DNA of 64,000 bases, taken from assembly GCF_023168325.1 (NCBI RefSeq), contig NZ_AP025688.1, positions 186,001 to 250,000 of the forward strand, given 5' to 3'. A program made the position numbers and the translations under genes. Origin of the DNA: Tsukamurella sp. PLM1 (GTDB lineage Bacteria; Actinomycetota; Actinomycetes; Mycobacteriales; Mycobacteriaceae). Under the pieces are notes generated by a model. The model saw only the letters and a list, made by a program, of their open reading frames with translations. It was not told the DNA's origin and made no database searches. Shown here piece by piece: positions 17,361 to 27,054 of this stretch. Position 1 is the first letter of the stretch. Each line of letters starts with the position of its first letter.

Positions 17361-19417
17361 GTGGTTGCCGAACCGGGTGAATCGATCGCGGGGTACGTGG
17401 TCGAATCGGTGCTCGGCACCGGAGGCATGGGCACCGTCTACCGCGTGCGGCACCGCACGCTACCGCGGTCGGTGGCGCTGAAGGTCCTGCAGAGCCAGTT
17501 CTCGGCTGATCCGGGTGTGCGCGCGCGGTTCGACCGCGAGGCCGACATCATCGCCGGGCTCAAGCACCCGCACATCGTGGACGTGTACGACCGCGGCGAG
17601 TCGGACGGGCACCTGTGGATCGCGATGGAGCTGGTGGAAGGCGGCAACCTCGCGTCCACTGTGGAGCGGGAGGGGCCGTTCAGCCTGGACCGCACCGTGG
17701 CGGTGGTCGAGCAGGTCGCCGATGCCCTCGATTACGCCCACCAGCACGGCATCCTGCACCGCGACGTCAAGCCCGCCAACTTCCTCGTGGACCGCGGGCG
17801 TCGCGGCGAGCAGGTCAAGCTCGCGGACTTCGGCATCGGTGCCGCGCAGACCGAGGTCGGGCAGCACACGCAGACGGGAACCGTCGTCGGGACGCTGGCC
17901 TACACGGCGCCGGAGGCGCTGCTGGGCAACCCGATCGACCCTCGCGCCGACGTGTACTCGCTGGCCTGCGCCACCGTCGTCCTGCTGACCGGCGCGCCGC
18001 CGTTCAACACCACCATCTCGGGCCAGCTCATGCTGGCGCACATCAGTCAGAACCCACCGAGCGTGCGGCTCAAGCGGCCTGATCTCTCGCCCGAGATCGA
18101 CTACGTGCTGGGCCGCGCGATGGCGAAGAACCCCGCGGACCGGTTCGCCACTGCGGGCGAGTTCGCCGACGCGCTGTCGGCGGCGTCCCGGCGCATGTCC
18201 GGCGCGGCGGCGGTTGCGCCCGTGCAGGGGCCGCAGGGCGTGAACTGGCAAGGGACACCGTCGAATCCGGCACTCGCGACCGGATTCAACTCCGCACCCG
18301 GCACCGTCCCCGGTTTCGGGGGCCCGGCGGACCGTCCGGACCGACTGCGCTGCAGGGCGTTCCGCCCGGCCTGGGCCCGAGCAACCCGTCAATGCCCGGC
18401 TACGGTGGTCCGGGCGGCCCGGGGAGTGCGCCGAAGCCGAAGGGGCGCAAGCCTCTCCTGATCGGCGGAGCGGCGGCGCTGGTGGTGGTGCTCGCGGTGG
18501 TGCTCGGGTTCGTGCTCCTGCGCGGCGGTGACGGGTCCGACGGTCCCGCACTCGACGCGTGGAGTGCTCGCACCGTGACCGACGTGAACGGTGAGACGAA
18601 GCTCGACTCGCGGCCGGAGCGCATCGTCGCGCTCGGCGCGGGCGATGCGGAACTGGTGTCCGCGTTGGGCTTCGACGTGGCGGCGGGCGCGAACGGGCCG
18701 AAGTCGGAGATGCCGTCGTGGGTGCCCGCGCTCAAGGACGTGCCCACCGCGGGAACGTCGACCGACCCGGACAAGTCGGCGATCGAGAAAGCGAAGCCGG
18801 ACCTGATCATCAACACCGATCCCGCTGCGGCGGAAAAGGTCAAGGACCTCAAGTCGCTGGCCGGCGGGCGCGCGATCGCCGTGCCGACGGCGGGAAGCAA
18901 CGGCTGGACGTGGCAGGAGCAGCTGACCTTCATCGCCGAGGCGCTGGGAGCGAAGGACCGCGCCGCGGCGGTGAAGAAGACCTACGAGGCGAAGATCACC
19001 GAGTTGCGCTCCGCGCACCCGGATTTCAACGGCAAGAAGCTGGACGTTGTGCATTTCAACGGCAGCGCGACGATGCTCGCCACCAGCGCCACCAACCCGT
19101 TCCAGCTGCTCGGGCTGCTGGGCTTCTCGATGCAGACGCCGGGCGCGGGATCGGGTTCGGCGTGGCTCACACTCGGGACGTCGGACTTCTACAAGGCGGT
19201 CAGCTCAAGCGAGGTGGACCGCACGATCGTCGCGCGCACCGACGCGGCGGCGGGCAACGGCGGCTACGACGGTCTGCCCTCGTCGTTGACGTACGGCGTG
19301 CCGATCGTCATCGTGGACAAGACGAACGGGGTGGACGCGCTGGTGTACGGCGGCCCGCTCGCCCTCGACGCCATCGAGAGCCAGGTGCTCCCGGCGATCG
19401 CGAAGGGGATCAAGTAG
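17361..19417 (+). CDS. Transmembrane Ser/Thr kinase fused to an extracellular siderophore-type binding domain (frameshifted)
   Basis: About 685 aa after adding one G to the run at 18318-18322. Residues 10-275 are a complete Hanks-type kinase: GTGGMGTVY loop, K41, HRDVKPAN (D135), DFG (156-158) and an APE motif. A Pro/Gly/Ser linker (about 280-350) leads to one membrane helix, LLIGGAAALVVVLAVVLGFV. Outside is a class III periplasmic-binding fold as in FecB/BtuF: RIVALGAGDAELVSALGFDV, then KPDLIINTD, then WQEQLTFIAEALG. No PASTA repeats. GTG 17361 is chosen because GGAGG lies 6 nt before it. TAG-ATG coupling follows with the next gene. The ligand (ferric siderophore, heme or cobalamin-like) is inferred from fold only. 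Confidence 0.85.
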
Positions 19418-20089
19418 ATGGCCGAGCAGACGCTGACCGGCGACGACCTGCGGCGCTACGCGGACGCGCTCGCCGAGGGTCGGAAGCCGCTGGTGTACCT
19501 CGTCGAGGCGGTGCCCGGCCTGGGACTGGCAGCGGGCGCATCGGCGCGCGTCGTCGAGATCGCGGGCGGGGTAGTGACGGTGAAGCCGACCGGCGTGGAC
19601 GATCAGTTGCCGTACGAGGCACGGGAACTGCGGGCCACCAAGCAACCGAAGCCGGTCAAGCGGGCTCCCGCGGCAAAGGGTGCCGCCCCCGCGAAGAGTA
19701 CTGCCCCCGCGCAGGGCGCGGCCGCCGCACCGAAGCGGGCGGCGAAGGCACCGTCGGGCAGCGGTGGTGGGACGGGTGCCCGAGCGGCCCGGTCGGTGGC
19801 GGTGACGCTGCACGTCGGATCGGACAATGTGGCGGTGCTGAAGGTGACGCCGAATGCGCAGAAGCCGTCGGGCGGCCGCGAGATACCGCTGGCCGCAGTA
19901 CACAAGGCGCTCGCGGGGCTCGCCGACAGGGAGGCGCGGGCCGCGGTCGACGACGTGCTCTCGGCAGCCCGCGACGCCGCGGCCGACCGGGTGGCCGCGT
20001 TGCAGGCCGAGCTGGCCGCGGCGAAGAAGTCGCTGGCCACGCTGGAACGGGCCAAGCGCGGGAATTCCGCACCGGGGCGCGCTCGTTAG
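19418..20089 (+). CDS. Hypothetical protein, DUF6319-like, coupled to the kinase
   Basis: 223 aa. The N-terminal 70 residues (LAEGRKPLVYLVEAVPGLGL, then a beta-rich segment) resemble the uncharacterised DUF6319 group of Mycobacteriales; I recall this only by pattern. A Lys/Ala/Pro-rich linker (75-125) joins a C-terminal half with a basic beta segment and a coiled coil (about 165-215). It looks cytoplasmic: no signal or membrane segment. The ATG directly follows the kinase TAG, so the two are translationally coupled and this may be a substrate or partner of the kinase. Confidence 0.6.
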   Translation: MAEQTLTGDDLRRYADALAEGRKPLVYLVEAVPGLGLAAGASARVVEIAGGVVTVKPTGVDDQLPYEARELRATKQPKPVKRAPAAKGAAPAKSTAPAQGAAAAPKRAAKAPSGSGGGTGARAARSVAVTLHVGSDNVAVLKVTPNAQKPSGGREIPLAAVHKALAGLADREARAAVDDVLSAARDAAADRVAALQAELAAAKKSLATLERAKRGNSAPGRAR

Positions 20090-20092
20090 AGT
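20087..20092 (+). promoter_or_regulatory. Leaderless-type -10 box (TAGAGT) for the nitroreductase
   Basis: TAGAGT overlaps the previous stop codon and ends 5 nt before ATG 20098. Confidence 0.45.
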
Positions 20093-20097
20093 GGGGC

Positions 20098-20754
20098 ATG
20101 ACTCTCGAAATCCCGCACCTGGATCTGTCCGCTGACGAGGTGCTCACCAGCACCCGGTCCGTCCGCAAGCGCCTCGACCTGGAGCGCCCGGTCCCGATCG
20201 AGGTGATCACCGACGCGCTGGAGGTGGCGCTGCAGGCACCGTCGGGCAGCAACGCGCAGGGGTGGCACTGGATCGTGGTGACCGATCCGGAGCTCAGGAA
20301 GACCATCGCCGACTACTACCGCCGCTCCTACTACGCGTACGCGGAGGCGGGCGCCGCGGCGCGCGCGGCGAACCCGCCGAAGGACGCGGAGACGGCCGCG
20401 AAGGTGGCGTCGTCGGCGACGTACCTCGCCGACGTGATGGATCAGGTGCCCGCGTTGGTGATCGGCGCGATCCACGTGGCCGGTGGGGAACTGCCGCCCG
20501 GCAACCAGGCCGGCGTGTGGGGGTCGCTGCTACCCGCCGCGTGGAGCCTGGCGCTGGCGCTCCGCGAGCGCGGCCTCGGCTCGGCGTGGACCACGCTGCA
20601 CCTGCAGTACGAGCAGGAGGTTGCCGCGGCGCTGGGCCTGCCGCCGAACATCCGCCAGGGTGTGCTGCTGCCCGTCGCCTACACCAAGGGCACCGACTTC
20701 AAGCCCGCCAAGCGTGCTCCCCTCGAGTCCGTGCTGCACGTCAACGGTTGGTAG
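20098..20754 (+). CDS. Nitroreductase-family oxidoreductase
   Basis: 218 aa FMN-dependent nitroreductase fold. RSVRKRLDLERPVPIEVI and ALQAPSGSNAQGWHWIVV form the N-terminal FMN phosphate site, and GLGSAWTTLHLQYEQEVAAA the C-terminal signature region. It probably reduces nitro or quinone compounds, or acts on an unknown physiological substrate, with NAD(P)H. Intact, with a short own promoter overlapping the upstream gene. A palindromic repeat cluster begins 29 bp after its stop. Confidence 0.88.
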   Translation: MTLEIPHLDLSADEVLTSTRSVRKRLDLERPVPIEVITDALEVALQAPSGSNAQGWHWIVVTDPELRKTIADYYRRSYYAYAEAGAAARAANPPKDAETAAKVASSATYLADVMDQVPALVIGAIHVAGGELPPGNQAGVWGSLLPAAWSLALALRERGLGSAWTTLHLQYEQEVAAALGLPPNIRQGVLLPVAYTKGTDFKPAKRAPLESVLHVNGW

Positions 20755-20782
20755 GCCCGACGGTCCGCCCGCCGTCCCCGTT

Positions 20783-20802
20783 CGGCTCCCTATAGGGAGC
20801 CG
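20783..20802. repeat. Palindromic repeat unit, cluster B copy 1, perfect 20-mer
   Basis: CGGCTCCCTATAGGGAGCCG is a perfect 20-bp palindrome whose core equals the 16-mer at 8263-8278, about 12.5 kb away. It lies just after the nitroreductase gene. Confidence 0.8.
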
Positions 20803-20872
20803 GAGTCCCCGACCTGAGCCGGTCTCCCACCAGCTGCAGTCGCGGGGACACCGGATTCAGCGGGGGACACCA

Positions 20873-20888
20873 GCTCCCTGTAGGGAGC
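20873..20888. repeat. Palindromic repeat unit, cluster B copy 2 (GCTCCCTGTAGGGAGC)
   Basis: Same family with one central change. Between the two units is the AGCTGCAGTCGCGGGGACACCGG module shared in form with cluster A. The 20755-20947 interval holds no gene. Confidence 0.75.
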
Positions 20889-20947
20889 GGACGCCCGAGC
20901 GGAGCGAGGTAGCGGGCGGACATCGGGCGCGTCGTCGGCGGTCGCGG

Positions 20948-22227
20948 TCAGATGCCCAGGGCGGCCTCGACGAGGAACACCAGCTCGTCGTGGAACCGGG
21001 GGCGGCGACGCAGGCGGCGCGTGCGGGCGAAGTCGTTGGCGATCGTCATGGCGGCGCCCACGGCGATGCGGGCGGCCGCCGCGTCCCGGGCCCCGGCGGC
21101 ACCGTCGGAACCCACGGCATGGTCGGATCCCGAGGCGCCGTCGGAACCCGCGGCACCGTCGGAACCCGCGGCACCGTCGGAACCCGCGGCACCGTCGGAC
21201 CCCGCGGCGAGGAGGGCCACCCAGCGCGCCACGTAGGCCTTCTGCGCGGCGAGCAGCGCCTCGCCGCCGGATTCGATGACCACCTCGCGGCCCACGGTGA
21301 ACGCCACCGCGAGATCGGTGGACGTCACCAGATTCGCGGCGTACGACCGCACCAGTGCGCGCAATTCGGCGAGGGGCGCACCGTCGGACTGGGCCGCCGC
21401 AGTGACCACGCCGACCTCGAGCGCGGCGCGCGCCCGGCCGACGATCCCCACGAGGATGGACCCCTTCGACGGGAAGTGGCCGTACACACTCGGGCCGGAG
21501 ATCCCCACGGCCGCACCGATGTCGTCCATGCCGACCGTGCTGTAACCGCGAGAGAAGAAGAGCGCGGAGGCGGCGTCGAGGATCTCGTCGCTGCGGACGA
21601 CCGGGGTGCGCGGGGGCGGGGCGCGGGCAGCGCCGGGGCCTTCGACGGTGCCGCGCGCAGGACCCGGGCGGTGATCGCCTCGAGATCGGTGCGGTACCTG
21701 CGGATCCCGATGCGCCCGCGGCTGGGCGGCACCGAACCGCCCACGGCCAGCACGGCCCACGTGAGCACGCGCGCGTCGTCGTCGGTGAGTTCGGGGTGGT
21801 CGCGGCGGAGCACCTCGGTCCACGACCCGAGCACCGCCTCACTCGCGGCGATCATCTCGCCGGCCTGCTCGGGCCTGAGATGCCGGCGGTTCCAGCGCCA
21901 CAAGGCGAGCGGCCCGGGGTCGGACACGGCCATCGCGAAGACGGCGGACGCGAGATCGTCGAAGGTCGCGCCCGGCCGGGCGAGCACTCGGGAGGTGGTG
22001 GCGCCCATCTCGTCGACGGCCGATCGCATGGCCGCGGCGAGGACGGCCTCCTTGTCGGGGAAGTGGCGGTAGACGCTGGGACCGCTGATCCCCGCGGCGC
22101 GCGCGATATCGGACACCGAGACGTTGCCGTACCCGCGCTCGAGGAACAGGTCGGTGGCGACGCCGATGAGCTGGCGTCGCCGTTCGGCGGGGCGCAGGCG
22201 CGTGCCCGAGCTGCGAAGAGTTCCCAT
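20948..22227 (-). CDS. Two-domain (tandem) TetR-type regulator (frameshifted at the domain junction)
   Basis: About 426 aa after correction. First TetR unit: ATDLFLERGYGNVSVSDIAR, then AGISGPSVYRHFPDKEAVLA. Second unit: ALFFSRGYSTVGMDDIGAAV, then GISGPSVYGHFPSKGSILVG. Both keep a complete HTH and each is followed by its helical ligand domain. The frames join in the C/G runs at 21612-21621 where one base is missing; the alternative is two overlapping genes, but no start codon with a ribosome site precedes the second unit. It may bind as a single-chain pseudo-dimer. The second half carries a GSDGAA hexapeptide repeat. Divergent from fadAB, which it probably regulates. Confidence 0.75.
21099..21206. 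repeat. Six tandem 18-bp repeats containing GCACCGTCGG
   Basis: Units are GCACCGTCGGAACCCGCG or near variants, six in a row inside the TetR gene, encoding Gly-Ser-Asp-Gly-Ala-Ala type hexapeptides on the minus strand. Four units carry the exact decamer that is over-represented across the window. Confidence 0.85.
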
Positions 22228-22320
22228 GATTAACGTCACGATAGCCCATAAGACTCGTTCCAGGGTATCGTCCTAGCTGGGATTCTTTCCAAATAAGCTA
22301 CAGACGGTTAGCCTGTACCT
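22228..22320. promoter_or_regulatory. Divergent control region between the TetR gene and fadAB
   Basis: AT-richer than its surroundings. It contains TACAG-N9-CTGTA (22299-22317) and a spaced ACGATA / TATCGT pair (near 22240 and 22267). TAGCCT at 22309-22314 is 6 nt before GTG 22321. These are the candidate TetR operators and the fad promoter. Confidence 0.45.
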
Positions 22321-22353
22321 GTGACAGTCTCCGCGGTATCCGTGGGGGCCTAA
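22321..22353 (+). CDS. Ten-codon leaderless upstream ORF before fadA
   Basis: GTG 22321 lies 6 nt after TAGCCT and reads ten codons ([10 protein letters not shown]) to TAA. It is 32 nt before the fadA start. It could be translated as a leader, or simply be where the transcript starts. Confidence 0.35.
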   Translation: MTVSAVSVGA

Positions 22354-22385
22354 GAACACCTCTGCCGAAAGGACGGAAGACCGAC

Positions 22386-23596
22386 GTGTCTGACGCATTC
22401 ATCTACGAGGCGATCCGTACGCCCCGTGGCAAGCTCAAGAACGGCTCGCTGACCGCGATCAAGCCCACCGACCTGGTGGTCGGCCTGATCGACGAGATCA
22501 AGGACCGTAACGAGAACCTCGACCCGGCCGCGATCGACGACATCGTTCTCGGCTGCGTCTCGCCCGTGGGCGAGCAGGGCGCCGACATCGCGCGCACCGC
22601 GTCGATCGTCGCCGGCCTACCGGAGACCGTGGCGGGCGTGCAGATCAACCGCTTCTGCGCCTCGGGCCTCGAGGCCACCAACATCGCCGCGCAGAAGGTC
22701 GGCTCGGCCCGGGCGACGACCTGGTGCTCGCCGGTGGCGTGGAGTCGATGTCCCGCGTGCCCATGGGGTCCGACTTCGGTGCGCTGTTCTACGACCCGCA
22801 GTACAGCTACGATAACTACATCGCGCCGCAGGGCATCGGTGCCGACCTGATCGCCACCATCGAGGGCTTCTCCCGCGACGACGTCGACCAGTACTCCGCG
22901 CAGTCGCAGGACCTCGCCGCGAAGGCGTGGGACGAGGGCCGCTTCGCGAAGTCAGTCGTGCCCGTCAAGGACCAGAACGGCCTCGTCGTGCTCGACAACG
23001 ACGAGCACCGTCGCCCCGGCACCACCGCCGCCGACCTCGGCAAGCTCAAGCCCGCCTTCACCGTCGTCGGTGAGATGGGCGGCTTCGACGCCGTGGCGCT
23101 GCAGAAGTACAACACCGTCGAGAAGATCAACCACGTCCACACGGGCGGCAACAGCTCGGGCATCGTCGACGGTGCCGCGCTGGTCCTGGTGGGCAACGAG
23201 GCCGGCGGCAAGAAGGCGGGCCTGACCCCGCGCGGCCGCATCGTGGCCACCGCGTCGACGGGTGCCGACCCGACGATCATGCTCACCGGGCCCACCCCGG
23301 CCACCGAGAAGGTGCTGGCCAAGGCCGGGCTGACCCCGAGCGACATCGACGTGTGGGAGCTCAACGAGGCCTTCGCCTCGGTCGTCCTGAAGTGGATGAA
23401 GGACTTCAAGCTCGACCGCGAGCAGGTGAACGTCAACGGCGGCGCGATCGCGCTGGGCCACCCGCTGGGGGCCACCGGCGCCATGCTGGTGGGCACCGTG
23501 CTGGACGAGCTGGAGCGCTCGGGCGGCCGCTACGGCCTGATCACGCTGTGCATCGCCGGCGGCATGGGCTCGGCCACCATCATCGAGCGCGTCTGA
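22386..23596 (+). CDS. fadA: Acetyl-CoA acyltransferase (thiolase), fatty-acid beta-oxidation (frameshifted)
   Basis: 403 aa after correction, the same length as M. tuberculosis FadA (Rv0859). It cleaves 3-ketoacyl-CoA with CoA in the last step of beta-oxidation and forms the trifunctional complex with FadB. Nucleophile Cys in [12 protein letters not shown], catalytic His in [15 protein letters not shown] and acid/base Cys in [10 protein letters not shown] are present. One C is missing at about 22708-22710; correction gives [21 protein letters not shown] start with AAAGGA and GGAAG upstream. fadB follows after 34 bp in one operon. Confidence 0.93.
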
Positions 23597-23630
23597 CGCC
23601 CGCCGGAACAACAGGAGAGACGAAGAAAAC

Positions 23631-25821
23631 ATGTCTGACAACATGATTCGCTGGGAGCAGGACGCCGACGGCATCGTCGTACTGACGATGGACGATCCCA
23701 CCAGCTCCGCCAACACCATGAACGAGCTGTACGGCACGTCCATGCGCGCCACCGTCGACCGCCTCGAGGCCGAGGCCGAGTCGATCACCGGCGTCGTCAT
23801 CACCTCGGCGAAGAAGACCTTTTCGCCGGCGGCAACCTGACCGAGATCCGCAAGGCCACCCCGGCTGAGGCGCAGCAGGTCTTCGACAACGTCCAGGAGA
23901 TCAAGCGCGACCTGCGCCGCCTGGAGAAGCTGCCCAAGCCCGTCGTGGCCGCCATCAACGGCGCCGCGCTCGGCGGCGGCCTCGAGATCGCCCGGCCGCC
24001 AACCACCGCATCGCGGCGGACGCCAAGGGCAGCAAGATCGGTCTCCCCGAGGTGTCGCTCGGCCTGCTCCCCGGCGGCGGCGGCGTGACTCGCACCGTCC
24101 GGATGCTGGGCCTGCAGGGCGCGCTCATGGGCGTGCTGCTCCAGGGCACCCAGATGAACCCGACCAAGGCGCAGCAGACCGGCCTCGTCAACGAGGTCGT
24201 CGGCACCGTCGACGAGCTGCTCCCCGCCGCCAAGGCGTGGATCAAGGCCAACCCCGAGGGCGGCGTGCAGCCCTGGGACGTCAAGGGGCACCGCATCCCC
24301 GGCGGCTCGCCGATCGACAAGACGCTGGCCCCGAACGCCCCCGCGTTCCCGGCCAACCTGCGCAAGCAGCTCAAGGGCGCGCCGATGCCGGCGCCGGAGG
24401 CCATCATGGCCGCCGCGTTCGAGGGCACCTACGTGGACTTCGACACCGCCCTCGAGATCGAGTCGCGCTACTTCACCAAGCTGGCCACCGGCAGCGTCTC
24501 GAAGAACATGATCAAGGCGTTCTTCTTCGACCTGCAGCACATCAACGGCGGCGGCTCGCGGCCCGACGGGTACGAGAAGTACCAGGCCAAGAAGGTCGGC
24601 GTCATCGGCGCCGGCATGATGGGCGCGGCCATCGCCTACGTCTCGGCCAAGGCCGGCATCGAGGTCGTCCTCAAGGACATCGACATCGAGGCCGCCAAGC
24701 GCGGCAAGGCCTACTCGGAGCAGCTCGAGGCGAAGGCGCTGGCCAAGGGCCGCACCACGCAGGAGAAGTCCGACGCGCTGCTCGCCCGGATCACCCCCAC
24801 CGTCGACCCCGCCGATTTCGCCGGTGTCGATCTGGTGATCGAGGCCGCATTCGAGTCGGTCGAGGTGAAGAACAAGGTCTTCCAGGAGATCGAGGACATC
24901 GTCGAGCCCGACGCCATCCTCGGCTCGAACACCTCCACGCTGCCGATCACCATCCTGGCGGAGGGTGTGAAGCGGAGTGAGGACTTCATCGGCATCCACT
25001 TCTTCAGCCCCGTCGACAAGATGCCGCTGGTGGAGATCATCAAGGGCGAGAAGACTTCCGACGCCGTGCTGGCGAAGGTGATCGACTACACCCTGCAGAT
25101 CAAGAAGACCCCGATCGTGGTCCACGACAGCCGCGGCTTCTTCACCTCGCGCGTGATCGGCACGTTCATCAACGAGGCGCTCGCGGCCATCGGTGAGGGC
25201 GTCGACCCGGTGTACCTGGAGCAGGCGGGCCAGCAGGCCGGCTACCCGGCGGCGCCGCTGCAGCTGACGGACGAGCTGACGCTCACCCTGATGCAGAAGA
25301 TCCGCCTCGCCACCGAGACCGCGCTCAAGGAGGAGGGCAAGGACGTGCCGCAGCACGGAGCCTTCGCCGTGGTCGACTGGATGGTCGAGAACGGCCGCAC
25401 GTCCAAGAAGGACGGCGCGGGCTTCTACGACTACGCCGACGGCAAGCGCACGGGCCTGTGGCAGGGCTTCCAGGAGCACTTCAAGTCGGGCAGCGTGACC
25501 CCGGACTTCGCCGAGCTCGAGGAGCGCATGCTGTTCATCGAGTCCATCGAGACGGTGCGCTGCTTCGACGAGGGCGTGCTCACCTCCGTCGCCGACGCGA
25601 ACATCGGTTCGATCTTCGGCATCGGCTTCCCGGCCTGGACCGGTGGCGTGCTGCAGTACATCAACACCTATGAGGGCCGCCCGGGTACGCCCGCCGAGGG
25701 CCTCGCCGGCCCGAAGGCCTTCGTCGCGCAGGCGAACGCCCTGGCCGCGAAGTACGGCGAGCAGTTCACCCCGCCCGCCTCGCTGGTCGCCAAGGCCGAG
25801 GCCGGCGAGACCTACGAGTAG
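23631..25821 (+). CDS. fadB: Multifunctional enoyl-CoA hydratase / 3-hydroxyacyl-CoA dehydrogenase (two frameshifts)
   Basis: About 730 aa after correction (Rv0860-like). The N-terminal crotonase domain hydrates enoyl-CoA (AINGAALGGGLEI; GLPEVSLGLLPGGGGVTR). The central Rossmann domain begins KVGVIGAGMMGAAIAYVSA, then IGIHFFSPVDKMPLVEII and SRGFFTSRV of the dehydrogenase. A base is missing in the T run at 23820-23823 (restoring AKKTFFAGGNLTEI) and another at about 23993 (restoring LEIA-x-AANHRIAAD). Co-transcribed with fadA. A strong terminator follows. Confidence 0.93.
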
Positions 25822-25851
25822 GACTCACTGAGCTCGCGCTGAACCGATCGG

Positions 25852-25881
25852 GGCCCGGCACCACTTCTGTGGTGCCGGGCC
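25852..25881 (+). terminator. Rho-independent-type hairpin after fadB
   Basis: A 13-bp perfect GC stem (GGCCCGGCACCAC with its complement) and TTCT loop, followed by CTCTCGTT. It ends the fadAB operon. Confidence 0.8.
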
Positions 25882-26188
25882 TCTCGTTCCCCGGTTCGAC
25901 GGTGCGGGCCCGCGGCGGAAGCGGGGTGGTGGGGCGTTCTCCGCGAGGGTATGCGCCCCGCGCATCCCTGCATCGTCGCAGGTTTCCTGCCCCCGCTGTA
26001 GGCCCTGAGCATCCACCCTTCGGCGGGCTGGAACTCCCGGGGTCGCGCCCCGGTTGCCGACGTTCTCCCCCTCATTTCGCGCGGTCCGAGTGGTCTCCCA
26101 CCCGCCGCGCGCCTGCCCATCCCGCGTGCGGGGTGTGGAGCCGCGTTCTGGGTGGGGGGTGTTCCGTCGCGGCGCACCGTCGGGCCCG
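25882..26188. other. Gene-free interval after fadAB
   Basis: No frame has a credible start, ribosome site and family match. It contains one GCACCGTCGG copy (26174-26183) near the end of the GAF-ANTAR gene. Confidence 0.4.
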
Positions 26189-26842
26189 CTACTCCGGGCC
26201 GGCCTCGATGACCTGCTCCGCGACCTCGGCCAGCCGGACGTTGCTGTCCTGCGAGAGGCGGGCCAACAGGCGGAAGGCGGCGTCGGAGTCCAGCTTGTAG
26301 CGCTCCATGATCATGCCCTTGGCCTGACCGATCACGTCGCGCGTGGTGAGCGCGGCGCGGATCTGCTCCTTCTCGCGGACCGCGGAGAAGGCCACCGCGG
26401 CGTGCACCGCGAACAGCGAACCGATGGACACGGATTCGTTGTCGAAGGCGTGCGGCTCGCGGGCCATGAGGTCGAGGGTGCCGTAGGCGTCGTTCTGTAC
26501 GTACAGGCAGAACGAGAGGATCGAGCCGACACCGGCAGAGTGCGCTGCGGCGCTGAACCGTGGCCACTGGCCGTCCGCGGACGTGTCCTCGACCAGGATC
26601 GTGGTCGAGGAGAAGGTGGCGCCGACGCTGGGCCCCTCCTCGAGATCGCGCTGCAGGTCGGCGACGCGCTGGGCCTCGTCGCCGATCACCACCGGGTGGG
26701 AGATCCCGCCCTTCGGATCGACCAGCGTCACGCTGGCGAAGGCGGCTCCTGGCACCTGTTCGACCGCGAACTGAGTCACGGCGTTGAGAAGCGACTCGGA
26801 ATCGGAGGACTGCTCGCGCAGCAGTCGGGCGATCTCACCCAT
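26189..26842 (-). CDS. GAF-ANTAR transcription antitermination regulator
   Basis: 217 aa. A GAF sensor domain (about 15-150; SVTLVDPKGGISHPVVIGDE and LDLMAREPHAFDNES) is joined to a C-terminal ANTAR domain (about 160-215) with the core DVIGQAKGMIMERYKLDSDA. ANTAR proteins bind paired RNA hairpins and prevent premature termination. No phosphoacceptor receiver is present, so the GAF domain probably senses a small ligand or redox state. Coding-like sequence (EVPLEELTLSER) continues in frame upstream of the ATG without an alternative start, so the true start may be further upstream or unconventional. Confidence 0.88.
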   Translation of the reverse strand: MGEIARLLREQSSDSESLLNAVTQFAVEQVPGAAFASVTLVDPKGGISHPVVIGDEAQRVADLQRDLEEGPSVGATFSSTTILVEDTSADGQWPRFSAAAHSAGVGSILSFCLYVQNDAYGTLDLMAREPHAFDNESVSIGSLFAVHAAVAFSAVREKEQIRAALTTRDVIGQAKGMIMERYKLDSDAAFRLLARLSQDSNVRLAEVAEQVIEAGPE

Positions 26843-26874
26843 CCGCTCGCTCAGTGTGAGTTCCTCAAGCGGAA

Positions 26875-26915
26875 CCTCCGTCGGAGCCTCCTCGGGGAGG
26901 ACCCCAGGACGGAGG
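26875..26915 (-). other. Nested hairpin in the 5' leader of the ANTAR gene
   Basis: The outer stem is CCTCCGTC / GACGGAGG and the inner stem CCTCC-TCGG-GGAGG, located 33-73 nt before the ANTAR ATG. It could be a terminator for zmp1 or an autoregulatory RNA target. Confidence 0.4.
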
Positions 26916-27054
26916 GAAGCTGTTCAGAGGACTGTCTACGTGACGGCACGGCCACCCGTTCTCCGCGCGGCATCGGCGCGGGTTCACAAACGTGGGTCGG
27001 TTCCGCCGGTTTCTGGACGGCTTGCAATGGAGGGGTTGGTTTCCGGATCGTTGA

